Assembly: GCF_905475395.1 (NCBI RefSeq)
Contig: NC_058341.1
Coordinates: 34,983,501-35,047,500 of the forward strand
DNA length: 64,000 nt
Direction: 5' to 3'
From: Chrysoperla carnea
Lineage: Eukaryota > Arthropoda > Insecta > Neuroptera > Chrysopidae
A program made the translations under genes and the position numbers. Below are positions 34,601 through 47,008 of the stretch, one piece after another. The notes beneath the pieces are model-generated. The model saw only the letters and a program-made list of their open reading frames with translations, was not told the origin of the DNA and searched no databases. Each line of letters begins with the position of its first letter. The first letter of the stretch is position 1.

Positions 34601-37600
34601 GGCAGCGAGCCAATCGGAATCACGTTAAATTCACATTTTCAGCTTGTTTCTATGGAAAATTACGTTATAATATATTGAAAGCAAGCTTAAAAACAAACCA
34701 TTTATCATTCTGCATGTTATTTTATCATTTCTCCGTGCGGTGGTGTTTCTTAAAACGATGTGTAGCCGTTTTTTTAATTTTGCTTTGTAACTTTTAGTAA
34801 ACTTTCGAAAAAAAAAAACAAAAAATTTTTATAAACTCACAAGTTTTCTATTTTGAACAAAGTTTAAGCCAGTTTAAAAAATACAAATCCTAAAAAAATG
34901 TGGTTAGAACGATACAAAATTCCTGTTCTTTCGTTATAATGACAGAAAATGCTGGCGGACACGACGATCAAACTAGACTATAAATATATCTGTGGGGTGT
35001 TAACTTTTCTTTGAAAATAACACCGTCTCATAAAATATAACAGTTCATAATTTTAATTGCATAATAAATATTAGTTTGCAATAATAATTGTTGACCATTT
35101 TTGGTATAAATAAAACTCGATAAAATTTTTAATTGATAACAAATCTATATTTAACAAACAGTATAATTTGATATGTTTAATTTATGTGTGTGGTGTGCAT
35201 TGCATTATATATTTACGATAATTTCCGGTGATTCTATTTAAAGAAATTTAAAGTGTACACAATTCTACAGTCAATTGATTCCCTTATATAAATCATACAA
35301 CAATAAAAGTAAATCAATTGAAATTGTAAAAGAAAATCTATAAAAATTAAATAACTGTAATGTTTATGTATATACAGGGTAATTGTTAAAAAGTTTCCAT
35401 CTTTGCATTTCGGAAACGGAATGAAACATATTTTTTGTAATAGATTCTTATTTGCAAAAAAACACACTTGTTTGGAATATATTTTTCCTGGGCCTCCAAG
35501 AATCCGCTACATGAAATTTCCAATATAAAAAACATAAGTGACCTCTGTTTGACCATGAAGACGTTGCCTTCACCACAACCCCTCAACCACGGGAGAGATA
35601 AAATGTTTTCGAGTTTTATAATGTTATATTTCCTTTACGAAATAAACATGTAGAAACTTTTAAATAAATCAGCTGTATATTATTTTATTTATTTACATTT
35701 TTAAGTACTTACTTTTATTACAAGAGAAATGTCATTGAACTATTTAGTTGTACTTGTTATAATCATCAAAGTATGTTAAAATATTGGTAATGTCTTCCAT
35801 ACCGTCGCTGGAAATGAATATTCCTCTAGTTCATTTATCTTCAAGTAGAGAATTCTTTGTCATTTTATCGTTTTATTATATGTTCTAAGACACTGTTTAC
35901 AGCCTATAGACGAATTTCTATTAAAAATTTTAAAAAATGGCAGAGACATCAGCACATTTTTCTTTTACCGGAACCTTGGTAATAATAGAATCGACTGGTT
36001 CACATCAATATTCGTCGCATATCGTTTCGGTCTCTTTTCGTATCGGATCCGGGAAATTAATAAGGTAAAAATAAATATTTAAACAACACTTTAAAAAAAA
36101 AAGATTTGAGAAAGATTGAGTTACTCAAATTTTCTTTACACGGATTATTTAAAAAACCCAAGTTAGTTTCTCATGCAGAATAAAAGGTAATGTAAAATGT
36201 TTTAAATCTAGATTCTAATGAAAAGAATTTTTCGCCCGATGGCGGCTAAAAAGATACGTTATAAATATTTAAAAAAAAAATTAAGAAAAATAAACAAATT
36301 AATGTAGTAAAAAATATAAAATGAACTGCATAATATCGGAAACATTGAACTTGTTTATAAGATTTAATAAATTATATTGCACTTTTTAGATATTATAATT
36401 ATAGTGTTTTTCATATAATTTGATTAATTTAGTTCATGTATTGACTAAATATTATAAAAGTAGGCTAAAAAAAGTTAAAAAAAAACAAGGCGATTAATTC
36501 ACACTATTATTATAAATTTTTGTAAATGTTTAATTTTATTTAAAAAAAATTAAGAATAATTAGTTTAATTATTATTATCAGTCATTGACTTTTTTGGTCT
36601 CTCAACTATATGGTATAGTATGAAAAATTATGGAAAAATTTATCTGACGAGTAAAAAAAATTCGCCTCGACTAACCATAAGTCGTAAATCTGAAACATTT
36701 ACAAGTTATACCTTATTTATAAATAAGTCTAAAAGATTTAATTTTTGAAATGTGAGAGTTTATAGTAATAGATAGCTTCGATTCGTTTATACTGACGTTT
36801 TTTCATTTGCAAATTGCATGTATTGATAATTAATTATTGGTATTTTATTGGCAAGTTAATTAAACTTAGTCGTTAGTATTAGATTTTATATTTTTGTAAT
36901 TTCGATAACCAAAACTTGTTTATGTATAAGACATATATTATCCATGCAGTGACAGCGATGTGCTCTATTTAGTTGAAATATTCTATATAAAATTTTCTAC
37001 GCTTATTATAAATAATTAAACTTGTTATAGAATATTATTAATAACCTATAAATTACTAAATAAATTAATTTAACATATGATAAACGAGTGAAGGTACACT
37101 AAAGATCAAAAGAATTAATACCTTACCCGATGTCATTTCATTAAATTATTATACTAATAAAGCCGATAGGATATTTTCCAGTTTTTTAAAACCTAGATAT
37201 GAAGTTTTTAACCGAATGGCTTAAAACAATAGCATAAAGCTTAAAAGACTAGGGGTTGTAAAACCTGTAATTTAAAATCTCTAAATATCCGTAGCATAGG
37301 GGTACCAGTTTGCCAAGCCAGATAATAAGAACGGAATGAGAATCCAAAGTTGTTAAATCTACGGAAAAACTAGGTGTAGAGATGAAAATAGTGAAGTTAC
37401 GATAGATTAATTACGATGATTAAGAACTAAAAAGTGGGTATCAATGGCACACTGGTTTCTGTGAGAATAAATAAATGGCAGATTAGTTACAAGTTGAAGA
37501 AAATTAATGAAAAAATTAAAATTTAATTACATTTTCATCACGACACACCTTACTTTTAAATTTTCATTAATTATTACAAACCTGTAAATTATCATCAACC

Positions 37601-37654
37601 ATCTGCCAATGAGACATCGACTTTTAAGGGTTATCGGCAAAATTTCACTAATTT
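31625..37654. other. Gene-free AT-rich DNA
   Basis: No supported gene. At 35380..35660 a block of higher complexity begins TATACAGGGTAATTGTT, a start common in insect repeats, but I could not find its other end. Frames on both strands there (35386..35586, 35468..35653) are mutual shadows. Confidence 0.4.
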
Positions 37655-37960
37655 TAACCCCCGAACTCAAAAAAGGGGTGTTAAATTTGATCGATGTGCG
37701 TGTGTCTGCCTGTTTGTGGCATCGATACGCCTAAACAGATGAATAGATTTTGTTTTTTTTTTCGATTGAAAGATAATTTAATGGTGAGTGCTCTTAACTA
37801 CGTTTCATGCAGGCTTAGGCAACAACTAAAAAATATGCGAGGATATTTCAAATCGGCTCAGTTTGGAGAAGGCTTTAAGGAAAAAGGTACTTTAATGGAG
37901 AGTATTCTTAGATATGTATCAAATGCAAGTTTAGGATTCTGGACTCGAAAAATTTGTTTT
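37655..37960 (+). mobile_element. Element C, copy 1 (TTAACCCCCGAACTC repeat)
   Basis: Begins TTAACCCCCGAACTCAAAAA, then a TGTGCGTGTGTCTGCCTG tract, then CCTAAACAGATGAATAGATT. A motif of about 45 bases (ATTTAATGG(A/T)GAGTG followed by CTTA and TTTCA words) occurs twice inside. It is the reverse complement of 62925..63240. The plus frame 37694..37999 comes from this repeat. Confidence 0.65.
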
Positions 37961-40499
37961 TTAAATTTTGTAAATTACGCTTGTTATTTGTACATTTAGT
38001 CTTTACAACTTTTGATTTTCACTCCATTCAACCGTATCTGGTTTGGTAGACTGGTGCATAGTGCCTCTGTGTTACGAATATTTAAAGTCTATAATTCCTG
38101 TACAGGCCACCTAATTTTTATATTTTATGCTGTAATCTTTTGGAACATTATCCAATCTACTTCTTTGTTCAAAAATGCCGTTCATTCTGGAAATTGAATA
38201 AAGAAAGATTCCTTAGTCATTTGATCAAGGTTTTTCTAATCGAGTGTACTTTATACATATATTTTAAACAACTTACTTGTCTTTTATGTTTAAAAAAATC
38301 TAATTTGTAAATTTATAATTAAATCTCACTGAAGAAGAGAATGTACTGGACTAAAGATATGAACGAACGATTGTACCATACTTTATACGTTTATATGAAG
38401 GGCATTATTATAAATAAAATGTACATATTTCAAGAATATAATTGTGACAGCTCTACATCTATAAAATTTTTATATATGATGACATAATCATAATGGTATA
38501 ATTTTTGATATGGAGAAAGTTGTTTTTGAAAACTATTTAAAACAATTGTAGAAAAAAAATGTATATCTACCTTTGTACTTTTAAAATCATGTGACCTTAA
38601 CTTTTAAATTATTGAAAATCATTTGTAATTATATTTATATGTTTTATTATAGACATTATTAATTTATTCTATCATTAAGAGTAATCAGGAACAATTTTTA
38701 TTTTATAAATTAAAATTAAATTAATTTAATTTAATTTTTGTTCTAATATTTCTTTTTGCTATTGTTAGAACCGATTTGTCTATTGAACAAGGCTTCTGTA
38801 CTCTGGACTGTGGGTTCCAATAAAGGTTGATATAATATACATCAAACATTCTTATGTGGTTTTCATTTCGTGAACAAACCATAAGTTTAATGCTTAAAAT
38901 CTGACGGAAATTTGACTTTAAACGAAATAAAGTGAGATTCACATGAAATTTAGTGTGCTGCGTTATAAATAAGTAAACCATTTGCTACGTTAGTAGAAAT
39001 TGTTCTGCTTCTATGCCCATTACGGAAAATTAATTATTGCAATAGAAAATCGTCAAAGCCAGCCATACTTCCATTTATAACTTTCGTTTTAGAAAGGTTT
39101 TGGGTACTTCAAGTACTTTATCCACAAAGTCTTGACAAACTAATCAGATAAAAATTGAAAAAGTGTCAGGCATTTCAAAATAAAAAAATTTAAACAAGGT
39201 TTGCTTTTGTATTGTAAAATCATTTAAAAATGAGCTGAAAAGCTTGAAAATGATATGGAAAATGAATTGAATAATTTAATTAAGTAAACTTAACAATTTG
39301 ACGAAACTTTACTCAAATATTGCCAGAAATAAGCTCATAGTCGACCATTTTGTGACACAGATTGCCCTTTGTGGTCCAAATGACATCCAAAAAATGTACG
39401 TTAATACAATCGACTAATGCACCCTTAAAGTGACGAAAAACAGATAACATATGCCTTTTATCTCGTTTTGTGGCATTGAAAACCGATGAGTCACCAAAAT
39501 CAAATACGTTACTCAGTTGAGTCAATCCCTTGGTCTATCATCAAACATGAGCCTCACTATACATTCACAATACTTATCTTGATGATTTAATGTTTCGATT
39601 TCATTAACGCAAGTTTAATCCATATATTTCGTACGATTTAAAGAGTTCACGTCCATATGATCTTGAAGTAGGATTCATAATTAAAGCTAAATTTGTTCAA
39701 TTATTATGCATTTTTGAACATTTGTGGTATAATCAAGGAAATCAAAGGACGTCTGTTGAAATGTTATTACCTCAATAATTTTTCTTAGAAATGTTAATGA
39801 TTTTTCCATACCTTTCCGGATGCTTTATTTCACATTTTAGAACTTCTATCATGTAAAGGGCCCTTTAGAAAGAAAGTAACATAAAATCATGATTTAAAGA
39901 AGAAAAAACTTCATTTATCAAAACCAATTTATCATTCTTTTCAACACATTTAACATTCTTCTCTAAAAGACACGATAGATGGATGCAATGATTTAGATTT
40001 GAATTAATTCAGTTAATAGAAAGAATATACATACATAGTTTATGCCAAGGTTACTATGTCAATTAACATAAAAGGCTTTAAAAAGTAGTTAATTTTATAA
40101 TTATTCAAAAATAAAAATAAAGCAACCTACACTAGAATTATATATTTGATTTGATTTTAAAATAAAGAATTAAATGCTAATTTACTTACATTGTTTGAAA
40201 GTGTTAATTTATTGAGGTTGTTTTTGCATTTAATTGTATGTAATTAACATACACAATATTATTGTCTTTTAATTTATTTTATTATCATTTATAAAAGTGT
40301 AGTAACATCTTTACCTCTATGTTCAGAATGAGTCATTTAAGTTTCTACATATTTATAATCACTTTAATAAAAAATAGAAAAATCTCTAAGTTTAAAAATT
40401 GATCGTAATATATTTTGATTCACATTTAGGTACTGCGAAAGATAACGAATTTAATTTTGTTTTCAGCGCCATTTAACATAGAAATAAATGATAAGTTAC
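37961..40499. other. Gene-free DNA; two unclassified minus-strand frames
   Basis: Minus-strand frames at 38721..38981 (86 codons) and 39313..39525 (70 codons) have less skewed composition than most chance frames here, the latter reading VFNATKRDKRHMLSVFRHFK in part. Neither shows a family signature or splice context, so I do not call them genes. They could be traces of an old transposon. Confidence 0.35.
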
Positions 40500-40945
40500 T
40501 TAAGATAGTACCAGTGCCAAGACAAATTTAAACTTGTGGTTAAAATGATGATAAATTTTGTTATAACTTCATGAATATAGACGATAAATAAGAATGCAAT
40601 TTTTCGATATCTGCCTTGGCTTTTGAAATATCGGTAGCTAAAGAATTATACAAAATATCGAAAAGTTTTATTCTTAATTAACATAATTATTCACCATCGA
40701 AATTGAAAAAATATATTTTATTTATTTGTGTCCCCATTATCGTGCTCATACATCCTTAATTAGTCTGGCACAACGAGTTTTTTTTTGTTTTCAATAATTT
40801 ATTAAGATTTTAACTTTAATTTAAACAGGGTTTTTTAAATTTCCATCGACTAGTTTTGGAGAAATATATGAAAACATATCATCCATCTACCGTTTTCCCA
40901 TAAGGCCAATGTTAAATGTGCATACTTCTGAAGTAATTTATTTAT
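40500..40945 (+). repeat. Dispersed repeat D, copy 1
   Basis: Direct, diverged copy of 46471..47008: TTCGATATCTGC block, AAATTGAAAAAATATATTTT, CGTGCTCATA(C/A)ATCCTTAA, TTTTGTTTTCAATAATTTAT and CCGTTTTCCCATAAGGCC. Its left end TTAAGATAGTACCAGTGCC resembles the terminal repeat of element A, which suggests it is a related element that lost its other end. Confidence 0.65.
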
Positions 40946-41998
40946 TTAAATAATCGGGTCAGACATCTCTTATGGGATGCATTTTCAAAAAACCTTACTC
41001 CATAAAACAGACATCAAACATGACATAAAAAATTTTTTTACTATTTCTATTATAAACAATTTGATTTTTGTATTTGTGTACGAATAGAGGTCGAATGAGT
41101 AGTTCACATCAAATTTTTATTTGCATATCCGTTAGGTACTTACAATTGAGAAAATTTTATTGTGGGTTCATATTATAATATGCGGTTTATTTTGATCCAA
41201 GGATCTTTCAACCATATATTATAAAAATATTCAATTCAATGCACAATTACATTTGGAAATTATGTAATTATTAATATTTTAAATTTTTAAAAAAGAGAGG
41301 TTTTGTATTAAAATATTTAAAATATTAAATTATTTTATTATTTAAACATAAAGCTTTTGGAAAACTAAAAAAGAGATGCCTAGATGCCGAAAAATCCTTA
41401 GATTGTTGAACTAGGAGAAATTGCATAGAATGATCCTTCAGGAGAAAATGATGTTTCAAGTGAATCGTTAAAGATAGATTTGACAGGAATATCAATTAAA
41501 AGAAAGTAAATCGCGGTAACTAATTTGTTATGATTAAAAAAGTTATACATTTTCTACCCGATGGTACTTTTTGTATCTTATTAAGTGAAATATGATCACT
41601 ATCTGTTAATTTACTTTTTAAAATCCTTTATTAAATCAACTGTGGCCAACTGACCTTAAATTACTATTACAGTATACGTTAGTAGTTAAACTTTCGGCTT
41701 TGTAATCTTAAATATAGATTGTAATAGATAAAAAATGAAAAAATTAATTAATTTTTGTACATATACATAGGTAGGTAATACACTAATGATTTACAGTATA
41801 TGCAATTTAAAATAATTTAATTTAAAATTGTTAAAAAACTGAAAAAAATTAAATTACATACAAATATGCGTAGTAAAATTGATTTAAGTTTTTTTTTAAA
41901 TAACGGAACAATAATTTTTTGTTGATTTTATGTAATATTTTTTAATAAATAATAGGATTATTATATAATTATTGTGTTGATAATATAATAAAAACATA
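40946..41998. other. Gene-free AT-rich DNA
   Basis: No supported feature. Confidence 0.4.
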
Positions 41999-42796
41999 TA
42001 CAGGGTCGCACAACTGATGAACTTCTGGAAAACTTTAATGTCGAAAGCTTCTGGTATATTTTTGCCCAAAAATCAAAATAGTAAAGGTGCCCATTACAAT
42101 AATTTGTCATAAATACCGCTCTAAAAATGGTGTGTGGCTGAAAAATACTTAGTTTAATAACTTTTTTATCGACGAAAATTCATGAATGCTTTTTTTTTTC
42201 ATGTATTCCGTTTTTTTGTTATTCTAATGGGAATACAAATGAATAATAATAAGTGCAAAAATTGTCTTGCAGATCAAAAATTTAATCTTCAAAAATTTAA
42301 AGTTTCCGAATAACAAATATTCCATTTTATTAAGCGTCAAGCAAAACAATTTTTGGATTTATTATTCATTTATTTTATTATTAGAATAACAAAAGAAGGA
42401 TATCCCCAGAACCTGTTACGCGCGATCAAATAGTTTTTGAGTAGCAAGAAAATGAACTTCCTACTTAAAAGAATTTTCGAAGTTGCTAGACTAAGCACAC
42501 ACCAATTTTTTAAAGGTGTATTTATAAATAACATAATGTATGCTGATGGACATCAGAACTAATAGTTAAGGGAATTTTAAGGAATATGCCAAATAAAATA
42601 AACGTTATTCTGAATAGAATGATTACTTAGTCAAGTTTTGTTAAAAGTGCTCCATTGCGTCATCAAAATACATTTTTTTGTCTTCTAATAATTGAAAACT
42701 TATCTCTATGAAGAATGTCTGGGTATTTTCGACTTAAAACTGTTCAAGGAAAACCTATATTCTTAAAGCAGTCGTATTTATTTGTGTGACACTCTA
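41999..42796. mobile_element. Possible TA-inserted transposon remnant with short inverted ends
   Basis: TACAGGGTCGCACAA at the left and TTGTGTGACACTCTA at the right are imperfect inverted repeats, with TA next to each. That pattern and 0.8 kb length fit a deleted mariner/Tc1-like element. The interior is AT-rich without transposase motifs. Tentative. Confidence 0.35.
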
Positions 42797-43099
42797 TATA
42801 TAGATGTTTGTTTATATTTATTATATTTTTTTATACAAATAACAGTTATCTAATTGAGTAACGAGGAATATGATTGATCTGAAACACGCAAATAGATTAC
42901 CAATAATTTTAAATACAAAAACAATTTATATCCGTTATTATAAATAAATCCTTTATGCAGGTGTATTAGCTGAAACTATTAGAAACTTCGGAACATTTTA
43001 AGTTTTTAAAGGGTGAAACAAGAAGGCAATTTCGCCTGACACTATACTGGGAGTGTTAAGATAAAGCTAACAAAAATGTTCTTTACCAAATTTTTGCCA
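42797..43099. other. Short gene-free spacer
   Basis: No supported feature between the TA-inserted remnant and the fold-back element. Confidence 0.35.
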
Positions 43100-43648
43100 T
43101 GGGTGATCAGATAAAAGTAATTCATTTTTAAATTTAAATAAAAACAAAACGGTATGAGATATGAATAAGTTTTTATTTAATTTTTGGTCTTGGATCATGA
43201 TCTTTCAAAGCAAACAAGATTAGTTTCATTTTTAAATAAAAGGGCCAATGAAAATTCCATACCAAAAAACACATCCCAAACTGTTAATTTTTGTGGACAT
43301 TCAAGCGATTTATGAACATGTTGGTTTATAGTTGGTACGGAGGTTTCTTTTTAACCTACAAAAAGCAGAAAAATCGATGAAAATCGAATTTTCGATCATT
43401 AATCATGTTTACGTCCACAAAAATTAACAGTTTGGTGTAGTTTATGGTATGGTTAGCATAGAAAATATATTATATAACTGAAATATCATTTTTGTGACCG
43501 TAAAAAGACGTTCATTTTCTTGAAATCATTTCAAAATAAAATTGCCATGATCCAATGTCTAAAAATAAGCAGATATCATATTGATATCTCAAACCGTTTT
43601 GCTTTTTTTTTTCAAATAAAAAATGAGTAAATTCAACTTGACCACCCG
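43100..43648. mobile_element. Large imperfect palindrome (fold-back element)
   Basis: The two halves are reverse complements at widely separated points: GGGTGATCA near 43101 with TGACCACCC near 43638, CAAAACGGTATGAGATAT with ATATCTCAAACCGTTTTG, TTGGATCATG with CATGATCCAA, and AAACTGTTAATTTTTGTGGAC with its complement near 43415-43435. The arms are about 220-240 bases. No ORF. Old MITE or fold-back transposon. Confidence 0.75.
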
Positions 43649-44629
43649 TACCATTAATGCGTTAGATAACTTCATTTATTGTCTTTTATACTTTAGATAT
43701 TTTCTCCGTTAATATTAGTAAAATTAGAATTCACTACAAGTTACCTTCAATTTATTTTTGGGTGAAATTCAGATGGGATCTAGACAAATAGCAAGGATCT
43801 AGCGCAAATGAGGTAGTTTTTCTAGGAAAAATATCTACGGATATCCATATTCAGTAATTATATTTAATAGTAATTGATCAATATATTATAATCAATTTAG
43901 CACGCAGACAATAACCAAATTAAAAAACTTACTTTTTAACAGCAAAGCTTTAAAATATGCTTTTTGAGTTGGTTATTTATATAAACCGGCAACAAACCAT
44001 ATAGTTTTGAAAGTACAAAGTTTTAAAAATATGATAAAATGTGGTGAATCATTTGTAGTATATTAAAACAGCACCTTTAGAGGTGAACCCACCATTAAAA
44101 TTCATAAAAAAATCTGAAATATTATATTATAAATTATTACAATTCTCATATATGTAAATCGAATGTATGCCAGGAAAAATGTCAATGATTTTTTAGATTT
44201 TAATTAACCGCAGGCCAATCGCTCGCTTGCTTTATGGAATTTATGCTAGTAGTTAATATGAAATGACATTGCATGTAACAATATATATTTACTTATTTTT
44301 TTAACTTAAAATAGGTATTAACCTAACATACAAATAAAATATACACACATAACACTCATTAAAAGAATTGAAAATACGATACATCTGTATAAAATAATGT
44401 AGTATATTTCATATAAATTGAACCTCAATTTAGAGACAAGAGCTGACAGTGAAATTTCGAGCATGTAAGTTGGTATAGTATATGAAAAGTAAATTTTTTT
44501 GAGGGTGAGTATACTGGACGCAAGATGAGAAGTGTGACAATGTGTTCTTTGTACATAATTGAGGACCTGATCGAACTATCTCTAACATTCCTGATTACTT
44601 CGGGAAGTTCAAAGTAATCAGTAAAGTAC
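43649..44629. other. Gene-free AT-rich DNA
   Basis: No supported feature. Confidence 0.4.
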
Positions 44630-44786
44630 AGTTTTAAATATATCTACGATAAAATAATCTAATTTTGGTATTTTAGCACGTTTCGATATGACTAACTGCT
44701 TTTTAATGATAGATAGCTTAATAGTCATATCGAAACGTGCTAAAATACCAAAATTAGGTTATTTTATCGTAGATATATTTAAAACT
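44630..44786. repeat. Near-perfect hairpin, 64-bp arms and 29-base loop
   Basis: Arms 44630-44693 and 44723-44786 differ at one position in 64 (A against G). The near identity contrasts with the decayed palindromes elsewhere, so it is recent or maintained. It has no obvious terminal transposon motif, and the flanking DNA is ordinary. It could be a young inverted duplication, a small fold-back element, or a hairpin-RNA source. Confidence 0.85.
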
Positions 44787-46470
44787 TCCTATTGAAAATA
44801 TATCCGTAAATATTCTTAAATTGTATTAAATTTTATTTTCTAAGACTTTGGTTATTATAAAAATTTCAATTTTACTAATTTTTAATCTCCGAATGGTTAA
44901 TGGAAAATTAGATCCAAAATTGTCAACAAGCCACTCTCTTTTTTAAATTATATCGTCTATAATGCAATGTTGTTTTGAAGACCTCTCCCCATCCCTACGA
45001 AAGTTGCTTTTCACAATAGCGTGTCGGCCTGTGCTGCACTAGATAAATAGCAAATAAGAGGCAAAAGTTATAAATAAGTTATTATTCAGCAAAAATGAAA
45101 ATTGTGTCATTTTCTATTGTGTAAAGTCATATGGTAAATTAATATAAACAATTTAGGGAGCTATTTAAAAAAAATTAAAAAATATACAAAGTAATTAAAT
45201 AAATATAAATTTTTAGTTGAAAATTGATCCAGCATATCGCATAACAATATTTTCCTCGAAAATTTTCACCACGCATAAATAAATTTATTATTTTTATCAA
45301 AATTTGATAACAAAAACAATTCAATTTTTGATAAATTTTCTATAATTAAAATGTCATATCCAAAATTATATTAAATGTATTAGTATTTATTGCGATTTTA
45401 TAAATGGTATTCAAATATCAACATATTTTCATTATTTTAAATATTCCGTGGTTCATTAATTAATTCTAAGGCAATAAATCAATCACCTCGAACTGTTGCT
45501 TGCACAATATCGGTTGCTTGCACAATTGCAAGTAACTTCAATTCCATTCATAGTTAAAAAGCAGTTAAAAGTTTTAATATTAATGAAGAATTTTTCAAAG
45601 TTGCTAACGATAATTATCGAAGTCTTGTCGAGCTAATGGTACATTGGATCCAAACACAACAAATGAACCCCTTCTATGAATTTTATACTTTTTTTACGTC
45701 TTTAGAACCTCCTTCATTCTAATAAAATAGTTTTGAGAGTACCTCAAATATTTTCAAAATCTATTTCCAAATAGAATTTCATAGTTTTGCTTTGTAATAA
45801 AAATGAATTCCTTTGGTTCGGAATATTATGCTTTATAAATATTAAATCGTAATCAATATGCAATATAGAAATTTTTCGTCTGTGAATTTTATAAATTACG
45901 TAGACTTGAAAGTTTGCTCAAAATATTTTTAATTCCTAACATAATAAATTCTGTGAATCGGTCAAATTTCTCTATGGACCGGTGACGATATGGCGGTTGA
46001 CAATCGCTGGCCTAGATATTATTCATAAAATAGATATTTTACAAGTTTCATGTAAATATGGAATAAACTTTTTGTAATGATGATTATAATATTTACATAT
46101 AGAAGCATCGCATCCAATAATGCCTACAAGTGAAATAAACAAGTTAAGATGTTTGCTGGTTGTGTGGATTTGACCTCCTCTGATTATCATATTAACATAA
46201 ATTCCATACCAGTTTTTGAGTTTTTTTTTAATAGTATGTTTATATTTATTTATTTTATTTTTTATGAATTTGTATATGTAAAACGTGTCAATTAGGTGTA
46301 TTTTACATGTAAGTAAACAAACGGTGGTGTGTATGATCTTTAGAGGTCAAGCGGCGCTGAATTTACTGGGAATACGTCCTTTACCGAATACGTCCTTGCG
46401 TGACAGATTTTAGAACGAAAAAATTGTAGTAAATTTGGGAGCATAGAGTTTAGAATTGTATAATTAAAGG
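44787..46470. other. Gene-free AT-rich DNA
   Basis: No supported feature. Confidence 0.4.
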
Positions 46471-47008
46471 TTAAGGTAGTACCTACTAGCGTCAAAGCAT
46501 GTTTACACTTGTGGTTGAAATTACCAACCACATGGTATTTTATTTGTACCCTATTTTCAATTTTAATGATGAATTTTGACGAAAAATGAGATAAAATTTT
46601 TTCGATATCTGCTTTGGTTTTCGAAATATCGAAAGCTAAATAATTAAACGAAATTTTTAATTTTCGATATTTTGAAAATTATTTTAGATATTTAAAAAAA
46701 GGATTCTTACTTTTTGTCTTATATTGTCAAGTTATTACATAATTCACCATCAAAATTGAAAAAAATATATTTTTTAATTTGTGTTCTGTCTACCGTGCTC
46801 ATAAATCCTTAAATAGTTGGGCACAGCGGTTTTTTTTTTGTTTTCAATAATTTATTAAGGTTTTAACTTTAATTTAAATACCCTTTTTTTTCTACCCTTA
46901 AATTTTCTCCGACTTGTTTTGGAGAAATCAATGGAAACATGAAAAAATATCATACATTGACAGTTTTCCCATAAAACCTATGTTAAATATCCCTACTTTT
47001 GAAGTTGT
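46471..47008 (+). repeat. Dispersed repeat D, copy 2
   Basis: Longer relative of 40500..40945, starting TTAAGGTAGTACCTACTAGC. The start equals the outer part of element A's terminal repeat (TTAAGGTAGTACC), linking the two families. The minus frame at 46340..46531 overlaps this start and is not a gene. Confidence 0.65.

Noticed and set aside
37694..37999. 101-codon plus frame
   Set aside because: Lies in element C; the repeat copy at 62925..63240 does not keep the frame.
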